Positions 13,821 to 19,232 of a DNA stretch of 19,232 nucleotides are shown piece by piece; within the stretch, counting starts at the first letter, position 1; each line of letters opens with the position of its first letter. Where the stretch lies: NCBI GenBank assembly GCA_963579235.1, contig CAUZFM010000052.1, positions 1 to 19,232 of the forward strand, given 5' to 3'. The notes under the pieces were generated by a model. It was not told where the DNA came from and ran no database searches. It saw nothing but the letters and a program-made list of their open reading frames with translations. The stretch comes from UBA1149 sp963579235 (lineage in GTDB: Bacteria; Desulfobacterota; Binatia; UBA1149). A program made the translations under genes and the position numbers.

Positions 13821-14777
13821 ATGCCCGCAAGCGTTGCGACCCACACGGCCGGGACCGTCTGTGACCTGGTGGGAAACACCCCCTTGGTCGAGATCCAGCG
13901 GCTGCGCGAAGGCGTGGCCGACGACGTTAAGATCTACGCCAAGTTAGAGGGCTTCAACCCCGGTGGGTCGGTCAAGGACCGCGCCGCGTGGAACATGCTC
14001 AAGCGCGGACTGGAAGAAGGCGGACTCGCCCCGGGCAAGACCATCCTCGACTCCACTTCGGGCAATACCGGCATAGCCCTGGCCATGGTCGGCGCGGCCC
14101 TGGGCTTTCCGGTAACCTTGGTCATGCCCGCCAACGTGTCTATAGAACGCAAGCGCGTGGTGACGGCCTACGGAGCCACCCCGGTGTATTCGGACCCGTT
14201 GGAGGGTTCGGACGGCGCGCTGCTGATGTGCCGTGAAATGTACGAGGCCGAGCCCGACAAGTGGTTCAAGCCCGACCAGTATTTCAACGAGGCCAACCCC
14301 GAGGCACACTTCTTGACAACCGGGCCTGAGATCTGGGACCAGACCGACGGCGCCATTACCCACTTCGTGGCCAGTATCGGCACCGGGGGTACGGTGATGG
14401 GCACCGGCCGCTATCTGAAAAGCCAGGACAAGGCCGTGCAGGTGATAGCCGTTGAACCGGCCGACGCCTTTCACGGAATCGAAGGGCTCAAGCACATGGA
14501 GAGCTCGATCGTGCCGGGCATCTTCAAGGAGCAGGAGCTCGACTCCAAGATCGGCGTGGCCACCGAGGACGCCTACGACATGGTGTACGATATAGCTGCC
14601 AGCGAGGGTATGCTGGTCGGGCAATCCAGCGGCGCTGCCCTCTGTGGAGCGCTGGAGGTAGCCCGGCAGCTGGACGAGGGATTGCTGGTCGTGATTTTCC
14701 CTGATTTTGGAGACCGTTACCTTTCAACCAACCTTTGGATGGGCTGGAAAGACCGCAAACAGACCCGCAAACAATGA
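13821..14777 (+). CDS. cysM: CysM-like cysteine synthase family PLP enzyme
   Basis: 318 residues. Fold-type II PLP enzyme with VGNTPLVEIQRL, the Schiff-base lysine in FNPGGSVKDRAAW (Lys52), the substrate loop LDSTSGNTGIALA and the cofactor phosphate loop SIGTGGTVMGTGR. QSSGAALCGALEVA lies near the end. The nearest functional model is mycobacterial CysM, which uses O-phosphoserine and the thiocarboxylate of CysO. From memory, that enzyme's phosphate-binding Arg220 aligns with the Lys in GIEGLKHMES here, so phosphoserine use is plausible but unproven. Adjacent to the carrier gene, as in mycobacteria. The ATG at 13821 has GGTGA close upstream; GTG 13812 is an alternative adding three residues. 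Confidence 0.93.
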   Translation: MPASVATHTAGTVCDLVGNTPLVEIQRLREGVADDVKIYAKLEGFNPGGSVKDRAAWNMLKRGLEEGGLAPGKTILDSTSGNTGIALAMVGAALGFPVTLVMPANVSIERKRVVTAYGATPVYSDPLEGSDGALLMCREMYEAEPDKWFKPDQYFNEANPEAHFLTTGPEIWDQTDGAITHFVASIGTGGTVMGTGRYLKSQDKAVQVIAVEPADAFHGIEGLKHMESSIVPGIFKEQELDSKIGVATEDAYDMVYDIAASEGMLVGQSSGAALCGALEVARQLDEGLLVVIFPDFGDRYLSTNLWMGWKDRKQTRKQ

Positions 14778-14787
14778 GGAGGGAGCC

Positions 14788-15027
14788 ATGGCCCTGCAGC
14801 GTTTCTACCTGACCTACAGCCAGGAAAAGATTAAAGAACCCCTGATTTACCAGCTTGGACACAAGTTCAATGTGGTCACCAACATTCGCGGAGCCTCGGT
14901 GAGCGACCACATTGGCATAGTGGCGCTGGAACTCGACGGGGACGGCGACGAAATACACGACGCGATGGAGTGGCTGGCCGGTAAGGGAGTCAAGGTCGAA
15001 CCCATCGAAAAAAACGTAATAGAATAG
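14788..15027 (+). CDS. Stand-alone NIL domain protein
   Basis: 79 residues. The sequence FYLTYSQEKIKEPLIYQLGHKFNVVTNIRGASVSDHIGIVALELDGD matches the NIL domain, known from the C-terminus of MetN methionine ABC transporters and from NIL/ferredoxin proteins linked to homocysteine formation in some anaerobes. Here it is alone, without ATPase or iron-sulfur parts. The ATG at 14788 follows a strong GAGGAGGGA ribosome-binding site that overlaps the cysM stop, so translation is coupled. A ligand-sensing or sulfur-transfer accessory role is possible; its exact job is unknown. Confidence 0.85.
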   Translation: MALQRFYLTYSQEKIKEPLIYQLGHKFNVVTNIRGASVSDHIGIVALELDGDGDEIHDAMEWLAGKGVKVEPIEKNVIE

Positions 15028-15034
15028 AACTGTC

Positions 15035-15490
15035 ATGTCGCTCAGCGACGAACAGATCGAACGTTACTCGAGGCAGGTGATCCTGCCCGAAATTGGAATC
15101 GCCGGACAAGAGCGCCTGCTCGCAGCCCGAGTGTTGGTGCCCGGTTGCACCCCTGGCCAGCAGACAGCGGCGGAGTACCTTGCCGCTTCGGGCGTCACGG
15201 TGGACCGCGAGACAGGCAACGACCAGCGCTACCAGGGCGACTGCGCACTCCTTGGTCCCAACTGCATGCAGATGGCCGCCGGGCTGTTGAAAGCCGGCAC
15301 GCCCGTTGCCTGCTACGGCCACGCAAACGGACAGACAACCAGCGCAATGGCGATTCTGCCCTCCGACAAGCTACCGGCTGAAGAACGACCCCCTGCTACC
15401 GCTTCTAACGAACCCGGCATCGAACAGGCCGCCGCCTGCGAAGCCGCCTGCCTGTGCCTGGCATGGCTGCTGCGAGGCGAACAGACTTGA
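15035..15490 (+). CDS. Short degenerate E1-like protein with intact RYSRQ N-terminus
   Basis: 151 residues. The start, SDEQIERYSRQVILPEIGI followed by AGQERLLAARVLV, is the textbook N-terminus of MoeB/ThiF. Immediately after it, the nucleotide-binding GxGxxG loop is replaced by PGCTPGQQTAAEYLAASGV, and the acidic residue, the SNLQRQ block and the ATP lysine are absent. The remainder (DCALLGPNCMQMAAGLLKAG, then an E1-like closing helix IEQAAACEAACLCLAWLLRG) looks like a shortened E1 fold. So it should not bind ATP normally, but it keeps the arginine that, in MoeB dimers, reaches into the partner's active site. That segment is exactly what the first E1 in the operon lacks. Most likely a partner subunit. 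A decaying pseudogene is the alternative, but the frame is open and the conserved part is clean. Confidence 0.8.
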   Translation: MSLSDEQIERYSRQVILPEIGIAGQERLLAARVLVPGCTPGQQTAAEYLAASGVTVDRETGNDQRYQGDCALLGPNCMQMAAGLLKAGTPVACYGHANGQTTSAMAILPSDKLPAEERPPATASNEPGIEQAAACEAACLCLAWLLRGEQT

Positions 15491-16713
15491 ACGCCAGCTC
15501 GGCCCACCTCAAGCTGGAACTAGCCATGAGCGGGCTCAGGCTCGAGCAGGGACTGGAAGCCGCCGAGTTGGCAGCCGCCGGCACCGAGCCCGGCGGCGAC
15601 AACCTCGTTGAGCTGCTGCTGCCCGGCGACCTCGTGGCCAGCTGCCAGGTCGACAACGGCGGAGACGGTGGCTCGAAACATCGACTTACTGTTGAAAACG
15701 ACCGCTTCCTTCTGCGCACCGGCGACGACTCAACACCGGTGCCGGTGAGCGTCGTAGGCCGTCCCGAATTCTACGCAAAAACAACTTCGGCAGGCACAAA
15801 GATGAACCGGCTGGGGTTACTGCACGGCGACTTCCTCGCCATAGACCCGGCCGGCTCCTGTTCGTTTGCGGGCGAGAGCAAACCCTGCGTGCTCTGCCCC
15901 GCCCGCCGCAACCGCGGTGCCACTCGTCGCAAGCCCTGGCCCCTGGAAGAAGTACTCGAAGTAATACGCGCGGCTTTCGACGAAGGCGCTGTAGAGTTCA
16001 TTTACTTTCACACCGGCCACTACCACGACGACGATGGTGGCTTCGCCCTGCTTGAGCCTTACGTTAAGGCCGTCAAGCAGCACTTTGATACCCTGGTAGC
16101 CATTCAGGTGAGCCCGCCGAGCGATGCCGGCTGGGTGGACCGAGCCTACGCCGCTGGTGTGGACGCAGTAAACTACCCCCTTTTTACCTTCGACGAGAAG
16201 AGTTTGGGCAGGGCCTGCTCGGACAGGTGCACGCAGGTGACCCGCGGAAATACCCTGGCAGCCCTTGAACGGGCGGCCAGGGTATTTCCGCGTGGAACCG
16301 TATGGAGCGACCTCGTGGTGGGCATGGAAGAGCCGGCTTCGACGATAGAAGGCATAGACCTGCTGGTTTCACTGGGCGTGCTGCCGGTTCTCTCGCTGCA
16401 CCGCCCGTCTGACCTGGCCAGCCTGGCCGCCCACCCATTGACCGACCCCGAGGACGTGGTGCCCATATACGCCCACCTGTACAAGGCCGCACGCGAGGCC
16501 AAGCTCAATCTGCAGTGGCTGCGCGACCTCGGCCAGGCCGTCACCCCGCTCGAAGCTCGATTCTTTGCCGGAGATGATGCTAAACTGGACGTCGCGGTGA
16601 GCAGCTTCTACCGTTCCAGGCTGGGTGGCCGCGCGGCCCGCAGTCTTTCGCGGTTCAGGCGTCGCCTGCGGGTCAAACAGGTGAGCGACTCTTTCGATTC
16701 CTCCCAGCTCTGA
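15487..16713 (+). CDS. Radical-SAM-like protein with CX8CX2C motif
   Basis: About 408 residues. The cluster motif is Cys125, Cys134 and Cys137 in SCSFAGESKPCVLCPARR, with eight residues between the first two cysteines instead of the usual three. After it come TIM-barrel-like elements: EVLEVIRAAFDEGAVEFIYFHTGHY, AIQVSPPSDAGWVDRAYAAGVDAVNYPLFTF and DLVVGMEEPASTIEGIDLLVSLGVLPVLS. An N-terminal region of about 115 residues is of no family I know. The TTG start overlaps the preceding stop and has GAGGCGA upstream; GTG 15454, ATG 15463 and ATG 15526 are alternatives. Placement in a SAM-riboswitch sulfur operon is suggestive, but substrate and reaction are unknown. It contains a large perfect inverted repeat at 16243-16292. 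Confidence 0.75.
   Translation: MNASSAHLKLELAMSGLRLEQGLEAAELAAAGTEPGGDNLVELLLPGDLVASCQVDNGGDGGSKHRLTVENDRFLLRTGDDSTPVPVSVVGRPEFYAKTTSAGTKMNRLGLLHGDFLAIDPAGSCSFAGESKPCVLCPARRNRGATRRKPWPLEEVLEVIRAAFDEGAVEFIYFHTGHYHDDDGGFALLEPYVKAVKQHFDTLVAIQVSPPSDAGWVDRAYAAGVDAVNYPLFTFDEKSLGRACSDRCTQVTRGNTLAALERAARVFPRGTVWSDLVVGMEEPASTIEGIDLLVSLGVLPVLSLHRPSDLASLAAHPLTDPEDVVPIYAHLYKAAREAKLNLQWLRDLGQAVTPLEARFFAGDDAKLDVAVSSFYRSRLGGRAARSLSRFRRRLRVKQVSDSFDSSQL
16243..16292. repeat. Perfect 17-bp inverted repeat inside the radical-SAM-like gene
   Basis: CGCGGAAATACCCTGGC (16243-16259) is the exact reverse complement of GCCAGGGTATTTCCGCG (16276-16292). The 16-base spacer itself contains GCCC (16261-16264) and GGGC (16271-16274) around the loop TTGAAC, interrupted from the outer stem only by an A/G mismatch. 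The two strands translate into near-identical peptides (TRGNTLAA and RAARVFPR on the plus strand). Such a stem is not expected by chance within a coding region. Confidence 0.9.
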
Positions 16714-16774
16714 ACCGCCCGCAGGCCGCGCAAGAGAACGCGGCTGCAGCCCAGGGGCGTCAGCCGACAAGGCC

Positions 16775-18229
16775 ATGAGCCAGGAAAAAACCAGCAAACA
16801 ATACGTGGTCGACACCCGGCCTTTGACCCTGGTGCTGTTCAGCCGGCTGAACCGCCCCCTGCGGCTGCTGCTGGGCGTGGGCCTGTTTGCGCTGGTGTAC
16901 CGCATGGAAACTCCCGAGGGCCTTTCCGAAGAAGGGCGCAAGGCCATGGCGGTGTTCGCCCTGTGCCTGACCTGGTGGGTTCTCAACGTGTTGCCGCTGA
17001 TGATCACCAGCCTGATGGCGATAGCCCTCATCCCGCTCACGGGCATCATGCCGGCCGAACAGGCCTACTCTCTTTTTGGAAACTCTGCCGTGTTCTTCAT
17101 CATGGGCGCCTTCATACTGGCCGCCTGCCTGATGAAGTCGGGCCTGTCCACGCGACTGGGGCTGCTCTTCCTGCAACGCTTCGGTCACAGCCCCCGCTCG
17201 CTGCTCTGCGCTGTCTTTCTCATGAACGCCTTCATGGCTTTCTGGATGTCCGAGCACGCGGTGGCGGCCATGAACTTTCCGATCGTCATGGAGATCGTCA
17301 TGGTGCTCAAGCTCAGGCAGCGCCGCAGCAGCTATGCCAAGGCCCTGTTCCTGGCGCTGGCCTGGGGCTCGACCATAGGCGGCGTGGCCACCCTGCTTGG
17401 CGGGGGCCGCGCGCCGCTGGCCCTGGGCATACTGGAGCAGTATGACGGAACGAACCCCTTTACCTTTCTCGACTGGACGCTCAGGGCACTGCCGGTGGTG
17501 GTGGTCATGTTGGGGGTGGGCTGGCTGGTCATAACGAGATTTTTCCCCATTGATCAGGACAGCGTGGCCGACGCCGAGACGGCGCTGGCCGAAAAGGTCG
17601 CTAAACTGGGCCCCATGAGCCGCGACGAAAAGGCCATAGGGGCGGTCATGCTGGGCACCGTGGCCACCTGGGTGCTGGCCGGACACAACCTAGGGCTGGC
17701 CAACGTAGCCATAGGCGCCATCGTGCTGCTGTTCGTGTTCAAGCTGGTCAAGTGGCGCGACGTGGAAGAATACGTCAACTGGGGCATCATCCTGATGTAC
17801 GGTGGTGCGATCTGCCTGGGCGCGGCGCTCAACGATTCGGGGGCCGCCACCTGGCTGGCCCAGCGCACCCTGGGCCTGATGGCCGACAGCCCCACGAGCG
17901 CCGTCGCCGCCTTGTCGGCCAGTTCCTGGCTGCTCACCGAGGCCATAAGCAACTCGGCCGTTGTGGCGTTGATGATGCCCATGGGGCTTGGAATGGCCGA
18001 CACCATAGGCCTGGTGCCCGCCAACATAGCGCCGCTCATCGCCATACCGGCGGGGCTGGCCTTCGCGTTTCCTATCGGCACACCGGCTAACGCCATCGCC
18101 TACTCGTCGGGCTTTCTACGCCTGCGCGACATCATCCTGCCCGGCGCTATTATGGGCGCCACCGGCTGGGTGGTGTTCAACCTCACGGTGCGCTTCTACT
18201 GGACCTGGGCCGGCTACATCCACCTGTAG
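16775..18229 (+). CDS. SLC13/DASS family anion transporter, probably sulfate
   Basis: 484 residues with about eleven hydrophobic helices, in the inner membrane. Family features include an N-terminal LLLGVGLFALVYRM helix, MAVFALCLTWWVLNVLPLMITSL, the first substrate hairpin FWMSEHAVAAMNFPI (Ser159-Glu-His) and the second, EAISNSAVVALMMP (Ser392-Asn-Ser), which ends in a GTPANAIAYSSGFL block. In VcINDY-type carriers both hairpins carry S-N-T, so the first site here differs clearly. Members carry dicarboxylates, citrate or sulfate with sodium. Placement between sulfur-transfer genes and ATP sulfurylase favours sulfate. The start at ATG 16775 follows the preceding gene by 61 bases. Confidence 0.88.
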   Translation: MSQEKTSKQYVVDTRPLTLVLFSRLNRPLRLLLGVGLFALVYRMETPEGLSEEGRKAMAVFALCLTWWVLNVLPLMITSLMAIALIPLTGIMPAEQAYSLFGNSAVFFIMGAFILAACLMKSGLSTRLGLLFLQRFGHSPRSLLCAVFLMNAFMAFWMSEHAVAAMNFPIVMEIVMVLKLRQRRSSYAKALFLALAWGSTIGGVATLLGGGRAPLALGILEQYDGTNPFTFLDWTLRALPVVVVMLGVGWLVITRFFPIDQDSVADAETALAEKVAKLGPMSRDEKAIGAVMLGTVATWVLAGHNLGLANVAIGAIVLLFVFKLVKWRDVEEYVNWGIILMYGGAICLGAALNDSGAATWLAQRTLGLMADSPTSAVAALSASSWLLTEAISNSAVVALMMPMGLGMADTIGLVPANIAPLIAIPAGLAFAFPIGTPANAIAYSSGFLRLRDIILPGAIMGATGWVVFNLTVRFYWTWAGYIHL

Positions 18230-18300
18230 ACCGCTGGCTCGCGGGGTCCACTCCCTGCCCACCTTCCTCCCCACCCACCGGACGCCTTGATGGCGAAGGT

Positions 18301-18329
18301 TTGGATCCGTCCTCCGCATGGTCTAAAGT
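18301..18329 (+). promoter_or_regulatory. Possible promoter for the ATP sulfurylase gene
   Basis: TTGGAT (18301-18306) and TAAAGT (18324-18329) are separated by 17 bases and resemble the -35 and -10 boxes. Transcription would begin about 25 bases before the sat start codon. The 132-base gap after the transporter supports an extra promoter here, but the boxes are imperfect. Confidence 0.35.
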
Positions 18330-18361
18330 ACGCGTTTAACTGCACTTTTGAGGAGATTATC

Positions 18362-19232
18362 ATGCCCGACCTTATCTCGCCCCACGGCGGACTCAGCACC
18401 CCGGTAAACCGAACAGTAGCCAAAGCCGACCTCGACAGCTTTGCCAGCGAGGTCGGCTCGCTCACCCGAGTGCCCGTTTCGGCAGCCGACCTTTCTACGG
18501 TCTACCGCTTTGGCGACGGCGCCTTGAGCCCGCTGGAGGGCCCCATGGGAGAAGCCGCGTGGAATCTTTCGCTCGACGAGGGCGTCATCGAGAACAACGG
18601 TGAGCGCTACGCCTGGACCATCCCAATGGCCCTTCCCGTGAGCGCAGAGCTGGCGGCCACGCTTTCGGCCGGCCAGTCGGTGGCGCTGGAATCCCCCGAC
18701 GGCGACCTGGTGGCCATACTCGACCTGACAGACGTGTACGAGTGGGACAAGCCCCGCTACCTCGAAAGCGTCTACGGCACCAGCCGCGAAGACCACCCGG
18801 GAGCCGATATGGCACTCAAGGGCGACGCCGCTTGCAGCCACCTGCTGGGTGGCTCCATACGCGTGCTTCCCCAGCCCACGAACCCGGCTTTCGGCGCCTC
18901 GGTTAAAACCCCTGTGGAGGTCAGGCAGATGCTCGCAGACCTGGGTTGGCAACGCGTGGTGGCCTTCCAGACCCGGAACCCCCTGCACCGCGCCCACGAG
19001 TACGCCCTGGTGTACGGACTGGAAACGCTGCTCAAGCAGGGTCTTAACGCCGGCGCCTGTCTCAACCCGCTCGTGGGCGAGACCAAGGGCGACGACGTCA
19101 ACGCCGAGGTGAGGATGCAGACTTACCAGGCCTTGATCGAATCGCGTGGCATAGGCGAAGGCGACAGCGACCCGGCCCTGTGGGACGCGAGGGACGACTC
19201 GGTGCCTGACCGAGTCATGCTGCTCGGTCTTG
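18362..19232 (+). CDS. sat: Sulfate adenylyltransferase (ATP sulfurylase), C-terminus cut by window end
   Basis: 290 residues are visible, open to the window edge. It makes adenosine phosphosulfate from ATP and sulfate, the entry to sulfate reduction. The N-terminal PUA-like domain holds MPDLISPHGG, DLSTVYRFGDGALSPLEGPM and WTIPMALPV. The catalytic domain has QTRNPLHRAHEYALVY (the QxRNPxHxxHE nucleotide motif), and NPLVGETKGDDV follows. The segment after it, GIGEGDSDPALWDARDDSVPDRVML, is longer than in the short ATP sulfurylases. The ATG at 18362 has a strong GAGGAG seven bases upstream. It follows the SLC13 transporter, matching an import-then-activate arrangement. Confidence 0.95.
   Translation, partial: MPDLISPHGGLSTPVNRTVAKADLDSFASEVGSLTRVPVSAADLSTVYRFGDGALSPLEGPMGEAAWNLSLDEGVIENNGERYAWTIPMALPVSAELAATLSAGQSVALESPDGDLVAILDLTDVYEWDKPRYLESVYGTSREDHPGADMALKGDAACSHLLGGSIRVLPQPTNPAFGASVKTPVEVRQMLADLGWQRVVAFQTRNPLHRAHEYALVYGLETLLKQGLNAGACLNPLVGETKGDDVNAEVRMQTYQALIESRGIGEGDSDPALWDARDDSVPDRVMLLGL

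Noticed and set aside
15035..15490. Second E1-like gene read as a frameshifted full-length MoeB
   Set aside because: The following frame belongs to the radical-SAM-like protein, and no other frame nearby supplies the missing SNLQRQ and ATP-lysine blocks; the protein also keeps an E1-like end.
16760..17686. Open frame of 308 codons on the minus strand, opposite the SLC13 transporter
   Set aside because: His/Gln/Gly-rich translation typical of an antisense shadow of a membrane protein. No ribosome-binding site or motif seen.
18230..18361. A second riboswitch or terminator in the gap before sat
   Set aside because: Only short 4-5 bp complementarities were found, with no T-run and no conserved riboswitch core.
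1..19232. CRISPR arrays, tRNA or rRNA genes, insertion sequences, phage or integration sites
   Set aside because: No regularly spaced repeats, cloverleaf or rRNA-like segments, transposase or integrase motifs were seen.

Overview
This is a GC-rich, densely packed chromosomal segment from a Gram-negative bacterium: it carries a BamD-like outer-membrane assembly lipoprotein and a LapA/LapB-like envelope protein. The order rplU-rpmA-obg-proB-proA-nadD-rsfS is familiar from deltaproteobacteria-type genomes. An unusually frequent AUA isoleucine codon argues against a typical myxobacterium. My guess is an uncultivated Desulfobacterota/Myxococcota/Binatota-like lineage, with low confidence at rank level. 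There are no tRNAs, rRNAs, CRISPR arrays, insertion sequences or phage genes.

Layout. At 1-724 (minus) is the 5' part of a DUF2064/TIGR04282-type glycosyltransferase. At 871-7442 (plus) runs a housekeeping block: ribosomal proteins bL21 and bL27, the Obg GTPase, proline synthesis (ProB, ProA), NAD synthesis (NadD), ribosome silencing factor RsfS, and an apparent LapA-LapB fusion. At 7459-9548 (minus) is a translationally coupled pair of ArsA/GET3-like ATPases, divergent from a BamD-like lipoprotein (9618-10289, plus). A tyrosine phosphatase lies at 10293-11027 (minus).

The most interesting region is 11137-19232 (plus), a sulfur-assimilation locus. It opens with a promoter, a clear SAM-I (S-box) riboswitch aptamer and an intrinsic terminator. 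Then follow an E1-like (MoeB/ThiF) adenylating enzyme without the usual N-terminal helix, a threonine-synthase-like PLP enzyme, a CysO/ThiS-like sulfur carrier whose C-terminal Gly-Gly is masked by five extra residues, a CysM-like PLP enzyme, a stand-alone NIL domain, a short degenerate E1-like protein that keeps exactly the N-terminal RYSRQ segment missing from the first E1, and a radical-SAM-like protein with an unusual CX8CX2C cysteine motif. An SLC13-type anion transporter and ATP sulfurylase (cut by the window end) complete it.

Proposed logic: import sulfate, activate it as APS, reduce it to sulfide with enzymes outside the window, load sulfur on the carrier as a C-terminal thiocarboxylate, and transfer it to an amino-acid acceptor by PLP chemistry. 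The SAM riboswitch implies that the output feeds methionine/SAM as well as, or instead of, cysteine. The two complementary E1 proteins suggest a bacterial heterodimeric E1 with an inactive and an active subunit, an arrangement reminiscent of eukaryotic SAE1/UBA2 or NAE1/UBA3. That is inference, but it rests on residues visible here.
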